DNA of 64,000 nucleotides from Molanna angustata (Eukaryota > Arthropoda > Insecta > Trichoptera > Molannidae). Of this stretch, positions 1 to 11,894 are shown piece by piece. The stretch covers positions 11,702,347 to 11,766,346 of the forward strand of contig OY754987.1 of assembly GCA_963576475.1 (NCBI GenBank). Direction: 5' to 3'. Under the pieces are notes generated by a model. It was not told where the DNA came from and searched no databases. It saw nothing but the letters and a program-made list of their open reading frames with translations. A program made the position numbers and the translations under genes. Numbering within the stretch: the first letter of the stretch is position 1; the number at the start of each line of letters is the position of its first letter.

Positions 1-304
1 TGACTTAATTTACATTCATGCATTGCCTCCTTTAATTTAGATTCAGTTGTTAATTCCCATACGATATAAAAGCAATATTTCCAAATTAAATCACAGGGAA
101 TCGTGTAAAATTCCGACAGCACAACAATGCATATCAACTTAAATGATCACTCGAAAAAGAAGTACTAGAACCTAAAAATAACAAGAGCGTTTATATGACG
201 CTGCATAAATTATTTTATTTATTTTTTTTTTTTTTATTTAATTTATTTTGCATATCCAACAGTGCAGTAGAATATAATAACATATGTAGTTTTATTGACA
301 AACA
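1..304. other. Unassigned AT-rich sequence
   Basis: No convincing coding, RNA or repeat signal is visible here. The only structure is a T-rich run near 213-236. Confidence 0.5.
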
Positions 305-1215
305 TTTTTTCAACATCTCAATAGAGACGAAGTAGGGATATTGAAGAAGAACCAGGAACTCGAGGCACCTACAGGGCTTACGACCTGAATGAGCGGGGGC
401 GTAACTTCCCGCTCAGTTGCGGGGTGTTTAAGTTATAGTATTTTATGTGAACAAGTCAACCAAAGAAAGCCTGTAAATCTATCTGTGGAATATGAGACAG
501 TCACTTACTTGTAACGGTTCTCCTGGTCTTCGCAGGCACAAATTTCGTATCTCCGGTCTCTTTTTCTGGCGGAGAAAGATGGTTTGTCCACTGAGAAAGT
601 CTGAACACAATTCACCATGCGGTGACACAACAATTCCTCACCGAAAATTTGTGACAATCACGATATATTATAAAATATTCAAAAGTGCACAGTAAATTAG
701 ATTATTACCGGCAAGTTTTAAAGTAAAACGCGGCAGATTCATATATTTAATCAGCGCAACGTAATTTAACAATGATAGCACAAGTAAATCATGGCTATTT
801 TTTAACTCGTGGAGACGTAACTTCAGCTGACGTGCCACTAACTCCCAATCCACTTCCTGTAGTTAGTCCATATCCATGGCTCAAACCATATCCGCCTACC
901 TGTGTCGCTCAGATGTTGAAAAAACATGACAAATAAATGAATATCTAATTCACAGATGGCAGACTGGTCCTACAGTTGACTTGTTAAATATAAATAAAAT
1001 CAAAATAAATTATACAATAACTTTGATTGGCAAATGAATATATTGCTCAACCACGACCTGTCATCGGCTGGTTTACGTGATCACTTTATGCGCTTGCACA
1101 ACGTTCAATAAAAATTGTTTTGTTTTGTTATGTTTGTCAATAAAAATATCATTTGACTCCCGAAAGGGAAAAAACTTCAATGTTTGCGTATATGCAATTA
1201 AAAAAGAATATTCGA
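305..1215 (+). repeat. Repeat A copy, split by an insertion
   Basis: Bases 318-387 and 1053-1215 are the two halves of a dispersed repeat seen better preserved at 15735-16375 and 30404-32650. Shared landmarks are TCTCAATAGAGACGAAGT, GGCACCTACAGGGCTTACGA, TTTACGTGATCACTTTATGC and the GACTCCCG(A/C)(A/C)AGGGAAAA block. The halves are separated by 665 bp of unrelated sequence. I see no protein in it. The class is unknown; other copies have foldback character. Confidence 0.7.
388..1052. mobile_element. 665-bp insertion with 8-bp duplication, unclassified
   Basis: ACGACCTG occurs at 380-387 and again at 1053-1060. Uninterrupted repeat A copies (near 30502, 32523 and reversed near 16207) have this octamer once, so the segment is an insertion with an 8-bp target duplication. 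Its ends are AATGAGCGGG and, read inward from the right, GGTTGAGCAA, sharing only TGAGC. A subterminal inverted pair AACAAGTCAAC lies at 450-460 and 975-985. An 8-bp duplication fits hAT or P superfamilies, but the terminal repeats are too weak to decide. It has no transposase, so it is non-autonomous. Confidence 0.6.
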
Positions 1216-1945
1216 TTTACACATGTAGTATGAGATTAAGAACAATGGAAAAAACAGTAAATGATAGACTACGGTACATAATAACAGGACATCATATCAA
1301 GTGATTTTTAAAGTTTTACAAACAATTTTTGACAAATGAGAAAAACAAAATTATAGGATCATACCTAGAACATACAAGGAACAGTACAAAGAAGATTATA
1401 TTATTGAATCATAGCATGGGATTCTAACGTACTTAAGGATTAACGACAAAGATGTTGCAACCATTACGGTCTTGTAAGGGTAGGGGAAAATATCCGGGTT
1501 TTATTCCAGACTTGACAAAACTCAAGGTACCATTTCCAACATCCATGAATGCAATACTCTCGGAATTTAATCCCAGTATATACAACGTGATTTCAAAATT
1601 CATTATCAAAAATAATATAAAAATCTTTTTATTTTATTTTTTTTTATTTAGTTAAAAGTTTCTCTATTCATTTGCAGATCGAGAACGAATACCGAAATTG
1701 GTATATTTTTTCTTTTCTTTTTTTTTCGTTCTTACTTTTAGTTGAAAAAATATATATACTTATAATTTTATTTTGTGTGTTCTTTTGTTTGTCCAATAAG
1801 GGATTTTTATTTTTACAAATCTGATTTTATTTTAGAATTAGTAACATTGTTCGGTTTAGATATCATTTATTTAATTCTTTGCTTAAATTTTATTTTCACT
1901 CTCCGCCACTGATATCCTAATAATTGTGTGTTATTGTTACAAATC
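1216..1945. other. Unassigned AT-rich sequence
   Basis: No supportable gene. A moderately balanced patch at about 1420-1600 has short open frames without recognisable similarity. Confidence 0.45.
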
Positions 1946-1949
1946 TGCT

Positions 1950-1969
1950 TGTGTGTGTGTGTGTGTGTG
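1950..1969 (+). repeat. (GT)n microsatellite
   Basis: About ten GT units lie between CTTGT and CCACC. Confidence 0.9.
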
Positions 1970-2142
1970 CCACCGCACGATGTGGCTCATCAACTGTTTA
2001 TACTAGAATAATATAATTGTAAATGGCAGGAAACTATACCTATAAATAATAGTTCTGCCAAATAAATCATAAAAAAAAACCATTACGGTGATGCATACAT
2101 ATATTATGACGGGATAAAACGATGTAGCATTTGAATTGAGAA

Positions 2143-2955
2143 CATGTATGAGGCGATTCATGAATGTTGATAAAAAAAGTGACGTTCGGTTCTCTCTGCC
2201 TACCCCGTAAGCTACATAGCCTGATGGTTTGCATGTATCAAGCTTGTTTTTTTTAATTAAACTGTGAAAGCAAACTACTATCACGATACATTTAAAAGCT
2301 GTGTCAGAGAAAATAAGATCTGTGTTTCATGTTCTTTCATAATATTTTATTGATCCTGTATCTTTTCATAAATTAATACATTACTTATGTAAATTACGTA
2401 TTTTGAATTATAAAATATGTATTATCTAATCCGGTATCTCCCCATCTGTTATATGAAAATAAATCTTACTATTAATTACAAATGGAAACTCCTAGGGTCC
2501 AATCGTAGCCCAAGGGTGTTATTGCAAAATATTCATTCGAAATTCTTAGCCCTTACCTACATACATAATATGTTTCTTTCCATACACTTATGATGTATAC
2601 AAATAATTATTTCGAATAAAAAACCTTTCTTATCCAATCAATTCTATTTATCTTACCACTATATCTACATATGCTGAATAGCCATGAAATGTTTTTTCAC
2701 ATTTTTAACGTTGAGATTATTTTATACATAGTATAAATAGTGCATAGTTATTGAATATATAAACATGAGAAGACTTGTTGAAACTAGTAGAAATATTTAT
2801 TTAGATGTAAAAACATATTTAAAAATTACCACACTAGTTATTCCCATTCATTCTACTGAAATTCTCTGTTCCTCTTTTCAGGTACAATCAGCAAGACTAT
2901 ATGGAACACCTTAAGTAATGATACTAGGACGTCTCAATCGATTCAACTTTTTTAA
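2143..2955 (+). repeat. Left arm of a 2.2-kb inverted repeat
   Basis: This arm pairs with the reverse complement of 3470-4303 over about 0.8 kb at high identity. Its outer end (2143-2240) reads as the C-terminus and 3' UTR of the common SAYP LINE family, with RTCMRRFMNVD and RSVLSAYPVSYIA followed by a stop. Relative to the other arm it lacks about 20 bases near 2175. Its inner end (2881-2955) is the start of a different LINE tail, with WNTLS and a following lysine-rich run. The long middle (2240-2880) is AT-rich and has no recognised coding. Confidence 0.85.
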
Positions 2956-3245
2956 AAGAAACTAAAGCTCTTTTACCTGTCTAATAATTCTTAACTGACA
3001 CCCCATATCCATCCTCCCTCCCCTCCCTCAACCTCTATTTCCTTTCTTTCTTTGTTGCTGTTAATTTACTCTTCATAATGTTACGTATTTCTTTCCGTTT
3101 GTTATAAATTTAACGTTCCTACCACTATACTATCAACGGTCTAACGTTGCTTTGGTTGGTTAGAATAAATTGCCTTGTGGCAATAAACCCGCCATTGTAC
3201 ACAGTGTTGTACATGAATCTTAATAAATTAATAAATAAAATAATT
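2870..3245 (+). mobile_element. 3' end of a CR1/Jockey-type LINE (copy 1)
   Basis: The translation near 2890-2990 gives a decayed WNTLSND...FLKKLK tail, the usual last block of CR1/Jockey-superfamily RTs (RLWNxLPxxI...FKxxLK). The 3' UTR follows and includes a small hairpin, ATTGCCTTGTGGCAATAAA, then ends in an AAT/TAAA-rich tail near 3220-3255. The same tail recurs at 34369-34740 and 51225-51665. Only the last fraction of the element is present. Confidence 0.65.
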
Positions 3246-3315
3246 AAATAAAAAAAAATCTACTTTTTAAACAAAAAAATATAAAAATAAAACAATTATA
3301 GTAAGAGCGTGACAT

Positions 3316-3466
3316 AAAATTATAAAAAAAACATCATGTAAAACTATGTAGAAAATTAATAGTTTTAATAAAATTATAAAAAACATCATGTAAAACTATG
3401 GAGAACATTAATAGTTTTAATAAAATTATAAAAAACATCATGTGAAACTATGGAGAACATTAATAT
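3316..3466. repeat. Tandem repeat, about 53 bp x 3
   Basis: Three consecutive copies of a unit containing AAAATTATAAAAAACATCAT and AAACTATGGAGAACATTAAT lie in the spacer of the large inverted repeat. The copies differ by a few substitutions and one short A-run change. Confidence 0.9.
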
Positions 3467-3469
3467 TTT

Positions 3470-4303
3470 TTTAAAAAAAGTTGAATCGATTGAGACGTCG
3501 TAGTATCATTTCTTAAGGTCTTGCTGATTGTACTTGAAAAGAGGAACTGAGAATTTCAGTAGAATGAATGGGAATAACTAGTGTGGTAATTTTTAAATAT
3601 ATTTTTACATCTAAATAAATATTTCTACTAGTTTCAACAAGTCTTCTCATGTTTATATATTCAATTACTATTTTTATACCATGTACTATTTATATTATGT
3701 ATAAAATAATCTCAAGGTTAAAAATGTGAAAAAACATTTCATAGCTATTCAGCATATGCAGATAGAGAGGTAAGATAAATAGAATTGATTGGATAAGAAA
3801 GGTTTTTTATTCGAAATAATTATTTGTATACATCATAAGTGTATGGAAAGAAACATATTATGTAGGTAAGGGCTAAGAATTTCGAATGAATATTTTGCAA
3901 TAACACCCTTGGGCTACGATTGGACCCTAGGAGTTTCCATTTGTAATTAATAGTAAGATTTATTTTCATATAACAGATGGGGAGATACCGGATTAGATAA
4001 TACATATTTTATAATTCAAAATACGTAATTTACATAAGTAATGTATTAATGTATGAAAAGATACAGGATCAATATAATATTATGAAGGAACATGAAACAC
4101 AGATCTTATTTTCTCTGACACAGCTTTTAAATGTATCGTGATAGTAGTTTGCTTTCACGGTTTAATTAAAAAAAACAAGCTTGATACATGCAAACCATCA
4201 GGCTATGTAGCTTACGGGGTAGGCAGAGAGAACCGAACGTCACGTTTTTCTTATCTTGACACACATTCATCGCTTTGCCAACATTCGTGAATCGTCTCAT
4301 ACT
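3470..4303 (-). repeat. Right arm of a 2.2-kb inverted repeat
   Basis: This is the reverse complement of the arm at 2143-2955. The outer end (4180-4303), read on the minus strand, again gives the SAYP LINE C-terminus and keeps the roughly 20 bases missing from the left arm (MRRFTNVGKAMNVCQDKK). The inner end stops in the LINE-tail sequence, so the 3' UTR of that LINE lies only in the spacer. Confidence 0.85.
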
Positions 4304-5894
4304 GACAAATTGATATCTTTGACAAATATTTTATTTCCGTAAACTTGACGATATTCGATCAAGAAAAAAACGACGCGGCTGTAATGTTTTCAATGCCTGA
4401 GATAAATTTTCACATTAAAGCTACAAAAGCGATTGTAAAAATAAACCATTTATAAGTAAATGGAGGGTAGGGCGGGTGGTGCTTGCCACAGCTAAAAGTG
4501 TCCTGTTGAGTAAGGAGACAAATGCAAAATTGTCGTTCGACGAGGAAAAATTGATTCAGGGTTGCCACAACATATGTTTTTTTTTATTTATTTACAGTAT
4601 TATATTCTAAGACATACATAGCAATGTCGAAAAGCAATTCATTTTTGATATTTCCATCCTTATTGAATCTATGTAGGTATGGAAAGATATGTCTGATACC
4701 TGGGAGTGGTTGCGTTTGCCAATGCGCATCCCCTTTCTATAGGTAAAAATTGCAGATTTTAGTGTCATTTGTATCTTTGTAAGACCTTTTTGAGTTTTGA
4801 TACCATCCATCTGATTACAATAACACTTGGTGATTTATTCAGCGCACACCCGGGAAGATTTCTGAAAAAAAAACCACTTCTTTATTTTTTTTATTTAGTG
4901 GCATCAACTAATACAGTGTCACTGTCTCGAGATGCATAGGCCCGGCACAGTTTTATTTGCCTAGTGGGGCATTGCAGATTCAATAATTATTATACTGTCG
5001 CATCAATGTTTGTATGAATAAATAAATAAAAAGAAAAAAAACTGCAATAGTTAGTACATATTTCACAAACGGATTGATTTTAAAGGTACAAATAAAATAC
5101 AAGTACAAATTATATTGAAATAATATTGAAATCTGCAATAAATTTTCGTCTATAAAGATGATGCGATGCACATTGGTAAACGTTACCACTCCCAAGGTGC
5201 AAAAATTACCCTTTTCATACCTATATTCAATAAGAAAGGAAACAAAAAAAAAACAGCCATTAACAAATAATGATTAATCGAAAACGTTGCTATTTCTCGG
5301 ACAAATGCAATTCATTCAACATATACAATCAAAGACAAAAAATGCACAATCTATTTTTTAAAGTAAGGTTTGAACTGTTAATCCAGTCCTTTCCTTAATA
5401 CCTACTGTAATAATTATATTTTTTTTTTTTTGTTATAAAATTATTTATCTCGATTTATTATTCTATCTAGCTGTTAATTTGAAAATGTCCTTGCGTTGAT
5501 TTGGTAAGTTTGAAAAGTTTGTCGTAGGTAATGAACTCCCCATTGATACATTTTATAAGTTAATAAAATAATCATACTAAGTGTGCTCGTATTTCATCGA
5601 ATCCATATTGAATCACCATTCTCATATCTCAAGCTAGTTTTTTTATAAAGCGGCTTACTTTGATCGAGGTTTCAGTGTTAACGGACCTATCAAATGAAAT
5701 AAATTGCCTTCTGAAGCGCATGGAGAGCAGAGTTTTGGGGCATTCAGTAAATTGTTCAAGACTTCCTTGTTTCGCAGAGCCAACAGATAGGCAAAAGCGC
5801 CCTTGGAATGGTCTTTTACCATAAAACGGCGCTAAAAATGATTATTATTATCAATATTAAACACTTGATATGCAGATAAATCATTCAGATATTT
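4304..5894. other. Unassigned AT-rich sequence
   Basis: No gene, tRNA or clear repeat is supported. Short open frames here have no recognisable motifs. The more balanced patches at about 4440-4540 and 5690-5830 remain unexplained. Confidence 0.45.
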
Positions 5895-6258
5895 TAAGAG
5901 GAACCAAAACCTAGTGACTGAAAACATGATATATTAAAACCGCCTAATGCATTATCAAGTTACTCGTTAGTAAGAATAAATTTCGCGTGTGTTAAAAATG
6001 GTTTGGGTTTATGTGATTTAAAATATCGGAAACCCCAAATTTGTTGATTTTTTTCCATTTTAAGAACAAACCAGACTTGAATTGAAAAAAAAAATATCTA
6101 TCATTCACTTCAATTGTTTGTTCTCTTTAAGCATATAAAATATTTATTTCTCTACGACACATACTTTTGCAGTAATTTAAAAAAAAATGTTGTAAAAAAT
6201 GGATATTTTATATAATTATTTAAGAAGAATTTATGCTGAATTTTAAAATTGTGTGATA
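5895..6258 (+). repeat. Dispersed repeat B, copy 1
   Basis: About 365 bp matches 56032-56405 in reverse complement. Landmarks include ATGATATATTAAAACCGCC, GGAAACCCCAAATTTGTTGA and AAATATTTATTTCTCTACGA. No coding potential. The two copies differ by substitutions and small indels, so they are old. Confidence 0.85.
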
Positions 6259-6890
6259 ATCATACATTTTTTAAAGTATACTGTTTTTGTCTTCACTCTA
6301 AGCTTCACGTTCAATGAATGTAAATCATGCTGTTTTCATTTAGCTGTCTTTGACACCTTAAATGCAGTGTCTGCAAGGTTTTTGAGTTCTCGGGACTCTT
6401 TGTATGTTTGTTTTGAATTGGGTTTTTGTATTGTTTTTACTTGTCCTTTTTGCATATTGCTCGAGAATCAAGCGGGTGTGACGATTAAACTCACACGTCA
6501 CCAGCGAGTACTATTATAGCATCGGACCTTCCCAGATGTTCTTCACGTATTCTTTGCAAGGGGCCATTATTAGTCCCCAAAAGCAGGATGGATGGTGGTG
6601 GATGATGAACAGCATGATGTTGTGATTGAGCAGGTAAACTATTAGAGTAGATTGATAGCCCTAGATGCAGGGTATGTCAGAATCGATAAACGGGCGATTT
6701 TCAGCGCTTCGCATTTCTAGAAAATTAGATTTGCCTTCTCGTTTCCGTTTAGTCGTCATTTTCCACAGCAAATAACATCACCACTCTGAGGTTTGTTTTC
6801 TTTCTACCAGACACAACAGGATGACCAACTTTTACATTATTTAAAAAAACATAAAATTATCTCAAAAAAATGTAAAATGAACCTTATTCT
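6259..6890. other. Unassigned, with a short dispersed repeat
   Basis: Bases 6360-6600 resemble 10150-10290, sharing GTCTGCAAGGTTTTT, a TTCTC(G/T)GGACT block and a later GTTCTTCA(C/T)GT block. This is probably a piece of an unidentified transposon. Nothing else is recognised. Confidence 0.4.
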
Positions 6891-7160
6891 TCTTCATATT
6901 TTATTCTTCTTCTTCTTCTTTCCGTGTCCGGAACACCATCATATTGGTTGGTGCTCCGGTGGTGGAAGGATTGGCCGGCATTCTGCCGTTTCCAGGGACG
7001 CCCGATTGCTTTCCGAAGTTAACCGAAACTCAATCTACGTGGAGGCTCCTTCCGTGTCCCCTTCATATTTTATTATTATTATTATTCAATCTCTTCACGG
7101 GTTATCCGGTGAAAAAATAACTAAACAACGGAGGAGTTCTCAAGTTGCTTAGTTATTATA
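6891..7160 (-). mobile_element. Possible LINE remnant with (GAA)n tail
   Basis: A GC-balanced block at 6920-7060 sits beside a TTC run (6899-6921) that reads as (GAA)n on the minus strand, as at the 3' end of the LINE near 15040. No RT motif is visible, so the class is a guess from the tail only. Confidence 0.3.
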
Positions 7161-7659
7161 AAAATTTTCGAAATATCGAGCAATCACATATAAATGTCAT
7201 GTTTTGTGTGTTGGTGCCATGTGTAGTAGTATTTATGTGTTCGTAAGGTCAGTAGTGTCGTCGATTTGGAGGAATTTCCTTACCAGTCTGCATGTATTTA
7301 ATATGGCTGCTTTTTGCATGGAAACGTATGTGTATTTAGGTAATTTGATGGTTTCTAAACTGCTGATGGAACTGATGGAATAATTCCTGTGGTGAAAATT
7401 ACTATTGATACTATCACAGATTGCATGTCCCAGATTCGCTTGATTTCGTCTTGCAAGTCAGTGTTATTATTATTATTATATGTACTGGTAAATAAATAAT
7501 GATATTTGTATTTTTTTTTGTATCAATATCAATTATTATTATTATCCTATTGAATAATGCATGGAGTTTTCACTAGTCCACTAGTAAAACTATGTATATT
7601 ACCTGTTTTATAAATTGTGTAGACTGTATAACTCTCTATCGATCAATAAAATAAATAAA
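7161..7659. other. Unassigned AT-rich sequence
   Basis: Short ATT microsatellite runs occur near 7460 and 7535. Nothing else is supported. Confidence 0.4.
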
Positions 7660-7945
7660 TAGTTACAATCTCTTCACGTATCTCTGTTATCTGCCGTTCC
7701 CTTCATCTTTTGGTAGCTGCTACAGAGCACATAATTTATCACCTGCGACCACTATACATAGTTTCTGCCTTCCTTTATTCCTTTGGCGATAGTAACAAGC
7801 AGACCCGGATTCCTGATATTATGGCCTATGTAGGTATTCGTTTTTAGGCAACTCTCTTTAAGAGATATCGCATTTCTTCGACTCTGCTCAGTACAACGTC
7901 ATTTGGAATGTGGTCTGACCGATGGATCCTAACCATGCGCCTGCA
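7660..7945 (-). pseudogene. Decayed LINE RT C-terminal fragment
   Basis: On the minus strand near 7880-7945 the translation gives WCRRMVRIHRSDHIPNDVVL. This matches the conserved insect LINE block R(R)MxKIxWxDHxTNEEVL that lies after the RT palm and precedes the GRPxxRW region. The rest of the fragment (to 7660) carries many stops. A related fragment with YRRMAKVHWSEHISNDEVL is at 35285-35640. The piece is very old, with no start and no complete domain. Confidence 0.55.
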
Positions 7946-8044
7946 CCATATTTCCAGAAGTCCAGATTCTCTCCGGATATGTACTTAAGTTTCCCAACCA
8001 ATTCGATAAAGTATGATATCACACTGAGCGTTTTGATTGAATGA

Positions 8045-8260
8045 TTGATATTTGCGAATGGCAATGAATCCATTAGTAAACTTTATCATCTTCTTTGATG
8101 ATGTTGCAGCCCAGATCGAACATTGGCCTCCTCCAACTATTATACTTCTTTCCTTAGCTACCGCTCCCCAATTAGAAACTTACAGGAGCTGTGCCGCATC
8201 TCTCCTTATGTCGTCCTATTATCTCAATATTAGTCTCCCATTCTTTCTCCTACCTACTCA
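8045..8260 (-). pseudogene. Decayed RTE-like LINE C-terminus
   Basis: The minus-strand translation gives DDIRRDAAQLL and then AKERS within a tryptophan-containing tail. This resembles the RTE-type terminal block (RWxDDIRxxAG...W...AQDRxxWxxLEEA). There are stops and frameshifts, and no other domain is present. It abuts a SINE fragment. Confidence 0.4.
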
Positions 8261-8325
8261 CAGATCTCACAGATCCAGACTGAAAACACAATTAAAATCT
8301 GTGTCTCCACCGGGAACCGAACATA
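8258..8325 (-). mobile_element. SINE family 2 fragment
   Basis: On the minus strand this reads GTTCGGTTCCCGGTGGAGACAC, then TGTGTTTTCAGTCTGGATCTG. It is the B-box and start of the body of the SINE seen complete at 54778-54990. Only the first 65 or so bases remain. Confidence 0.65.
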
Positions 8326-8329
8326 TACA

Positions 8330-9345
8330 CTTTCATAATATATGCTGCACATTACATTAGATATATACTTGTCATTTTAATGTGAAATTTATATTTGTTA
8401 CTCTTGTGCAAAAACATATTATTAGGATACAATGAACTTATCAATCTTTTTTATACTATCATATTATACTCTTTACTCATAACATTGTATCCTGTTTGTT
8501 TTCCAAACAAATAGTTTTAAAAAATATTTTTAATGTTTAAACCTTGGAAAAAATTAAGCTCGATATATTTATTTTGCAATTATTTATCCTAAAATAATAT
8601 TCAAACCAAATAGCCGTCTGTGTTGAATTGTGTCGTATCTATTATTTAAAATGATCCCCGTTATTAGGACACCATGTAGTATAGGGGATGATGTCAGTGG
8701 AAAATAATTTACCCCACAGTGTATTTAAAGGGTGGATGACGCATCTCAAGTGTGTGTATGTATGTTTCCCTGAGTAATTTAAAATTTAATTTTACTTAAG
8801 TGTGTACTTGAACGAATTCCATGAGTCCTATGTATGAACAGATGTACCGTACCTAGCGCTTACCTGTAAATTGTGTACATAGACACTACGCCACTAACAT
8901 AATATATTATGTACCTTACGATTATTGTCATATGTTATATTATTTAACATACCCACATATTTATATGCCTACAGACATTATTTATATAGGTACACGAGAA
9001 TAATTTATAAAAAAACCAATATTTTTTTTTTCATTGAAAGTTTCGCAAAATTCATCAATAGACTCTTGTATGTAGGTACCTACTGAATAATATTAAATGG
9101 CAACTATGGATTTTGAAAAGAAAAGTGCGAGACAGGAGCAGCATTCTCTTCATAAATATGCGATGTATGCTGACAGCGAAATTTATTTAAATTAATTGAA
9201 ATGTTTTTTGAAGATATGCAGCGAAAAAAAAGCAAGTGTGTTTTATTTTAAATTATTTTTCACGCAACTCTTGCTTCTTTGGGCTCGAAACACTGGTTAT
9301 TAGGAATATATTGCCTAATGGCATTCAACACACCAGTTGTGCACA
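8330..9345. other. Unassigned AT-rich sequence
   Basis: No gene seen. A small perfect inverted pair, AGGATACAATG and CATTGTATCCT, lies near 8427 and 8483. Several GTAGGTACCTAC-like strings occur near 9070. Confidence 0.45.
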
Positions 9346-9348
9346 CGT

Positions 9349-10010
9349 TCCAACTGTCGTTTTGTTCAAAATAATGTATTTCTCTTAACAGATCGACAAA
9401 GTTTCAAGCCAAGATGTACGAGGTTCGAATGTCAGGTCTATATTTTTCGTTGTTTTTTCGAAGTCAAAAAACACCACTTACATAAAGGCTTCGCAACATA
9501 TATAATGTTCAATACATGGATGTACTCAGAATTCGGAGTAGAACATTTAGTGTGTCTGTGTATGTGTGTCCGTCCCACTCTTTTAACTTTTGATCAGCTT
9601 GATATTACAGAGTCCAAAATTTCAGAAAATATAGTAAATTTTAAGCCTACAGAACTTTTATACTCTAAATTTCTCAAAAGAACTTTTATACGCTGAAAAT
9701 TAGTATAAATATAGAAAAAAACGAAATCTCAAATCTTTTTATTTACAAGTTCCAGAGTATCTTAAACATTTTTTATCAAGAAATCCATTTTTTACGATAA
9801 ATTTATTTGTTCAACTGCCTTTATTTCCATTTTTTTTAAATATCTAAAAACGACGGACTAGATAATTTAATTTTCTATAAAAAAATATGCACATTAAAGA
9901 AGTATTTCACTGACTTTTCAACAACTTTGTAAAAATCGTATTAGGTATGTGACGATATCGCTTCATACAATTTGTATGGCAGTATACACAACACAATATC
10001 CACAGGTACC
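9349..10010 (+). mobile_element. Helitron-like element, 3'-truncated copy
   Basis: It begins TCCAACTGTCGTTTTGTTC, as do the copies at 41232 and 42674. It follows them through the GTAGAACATTTAGTGTGTCTG block, the TGATCAGCTTGATATTACAGA block and the GACGATATCGCTTCATACAA block. Alignment is lost near 10010, so the 3' hairpin and CTAG end are missing. It is more diverged than the 41-43 kb copies and its GT run is much shorter. Confidence 0.75.
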
Positions 10011-10743
10011 GACTCTCAATAGTTTAGGTCCGAATGAGTCCGACCTAAATACTAACCACGTGTTATTCGTCATAGTGTAAGTTAATTTTTATAATTTTAT
10101 AAATGAAGTCTTGTAGTTTCTAGGGTCGTTTCCTTTATAATCAGCTCTCTTTGGTTTTCATACTGCAATGTCTGCAAGGTTTTTTAGTTCTCTGGACTAT
10201 TATTATGTTCTTCATGTGTTCTTTCAGAGTTATACAATGACCCAATATTATTCCCCGTTAGGAGAACGGACGGTGGGCAAGAACATTTTCTAGAGTCTGA
10301 AAAATGTTCTTGTTAATGGGGTTTTTCAAACATGTAAAGATTAAGAACCCTCGCTATGTGATCCTCCATCTAAAACTACAGGAATTCAATTACTTAATAT
10401 TAATAAACTAATAATTATATTTGTAAATTCAATTGGTAATTTCAAAAGGATCCAGTCCTAAATTGGAGTATTGGTTTGACAATCAAAGGGACGTAACCTT
10501 TTGAAGTATAGAATCTCTCAATGGCTAGGTATATTGAATAGATACCACAACTTCGTTAATTTATATCATGTAATGGAGTATTTGTATTTTGTTCTTCTTC
10601 TTCTTGTTAATGGTTGTTAATTAACTCGAAATGATAAGTGAAACTCGTTAAAATTATAGTACACCAAATGTTTTATTGATAGTTTGATAAATTTCGTCGG
10701 AATAATGTCAGACGTATAATATCATGTTTGAAATGAATTGATC
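10011..10743. other. Unassigned, minor repeat pieces
   Basis: Bases 10025-10070 (CCTAAATACTAACCACGTG) resemble the right terminal part of the element at 16481-17074. Bases 10150-10290 match 6360-6600. Otherwise nothing is supported. Confidence 0.4.
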
Positions 10744-10965
10744 TTATAAGGGAACCATGCCAACCATACCACCACACCATTTCTCTATTTGGGGTGGCAG
10801 GAAAACTGATCGCAAAACTCCTCTCTCTTGATATACATTTCTCGCTTCATTCACGTCCATGCATCGTCTCATACAGGCTCTTCTGATACGTCTCCATCTT
10901 TCAAAATTCCATTTATGTGATCGTGCCAACTTTTCCTTGGCCCACCTCAACTTTTCGTCCCTCTG
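10744..10965 (-). pseudogene. LINE RT C-terminus (SAYP family)
   Basis: The minus-strand translation contains RRACMRRCMDVNEARNVYQ then ERGVLRSV. This is the terminal block of a LINE family abundant in insects (RACMxRxMxVDEAxxVCxDRxxWRSVxSAYP). Only about 70 residues survive. Other pieces of the family in this window are at 2143, 4180, 28261, 29858, 34925, 38070, 48300 and 60410. There is no catalytic domain here. Confidence 0.75.
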
Positions 10966-11219
10966 AAAGAACGAATGGTCTTATAAAGGGATATTTCATA
11001 TACCACATTCATTTAAGTTATACATTTATTTGATACAAAACACTTGTTACTTGGAAGAAATCGCCACGTAGCATTAAACTAGCATATTGCCCAGGATACT
11101 AGAAAGTATTTATTTTTATTATTATTTATTTTGAAATCTATAACATCTTCAATACAATATTGGTAATGAGAAATTAAAATAACAGGATTCAAAAAGCCAC
11201 ATATCACTTTTACTATTGT
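10966..11219. other. Unassigned AT-rich sequence
   Basis: Nothing recognised. Confidence 0.4.
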
Positions 11220-11485
11220 AAAGCACCGACTAAGAATAGTGCATCCACTATCATCTCTTGTCATTTTGGTGTTATCGAATATACTCAGGTAAAATAAAAC
11301 CGCACACAGTTCAGTAATGAGGTTCACCATCCATTCTAAATGTTGCCTCTTGCCTCTAGGTTTGTGGGGATACGTGCATGGGGCGTGTTTCTTTTTACAA
11401 AGTAATGATCACCCCCGCACACCTGTCCACGGAAACTTCACATTGTGGGATATGCTATGATGGTATGTGACCTCTTTGCAGTGTT
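11220..11485 (-). repeat. Dispersed repeat C, copy 1
   Basis: Landmarks shared with 44990-45275 are AAGAATAGTGC, a region mentioning AATGAGGTTCACC, CCGCACACCTGTCC, and TCACATTGTGGGATATG followed by GATGGTAT. The last block, read in reverse (ACCATCACGGCATATCCCAC), also occurs near 12100, 19880, 23160 and 32910. It resembles 3'-UTR sequence spread by retrotransposons. No protein is read. Confidence 0.6.
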
Positions 11486-11894
11486 TTAAGAAACACTGCA
11501 AGATATGGTTATTGAACCAACAAGGGTGCCAGCAGTAAAAAAAAAGAAGGAATAAATACATTTTATTTTTAATTACCTTATTAAATTTTTATAGGTTATG
11601 ACATGTGGTCTGTTTTCAATGTTTTGTGTTGTCCCAAGGTTTTGTGTTGTCCCAAGGTTTTGCTGGAAACCAGCAGCACTCCAAGGATACCTGGTAGTGC
11701 GTAGCTGAGCAATAGTCTCTTTTTTGTCAATTGTGGTTCAAAATTGTAAATATTTTTTTGTTTTTATGTAACAATAATGGCAACAAATAAACGGTTTATT
11801 ATTATTATTATTATTTATTAAAGAATGTGTATTTTTCAAATATAACAGGCCAAATAACTATGTCTACGTGCAACTTTCTGAATATAGTTTTGTT
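11486..11894. other. Unassigned, short direct repeat
   Basis: A 19-base direct duplication, TTTTGTGTTGTCCCAAGGT, occurs at about 11622-11658. An ATT run lies at about 11797. Nothing else. Confidence 0.45.
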
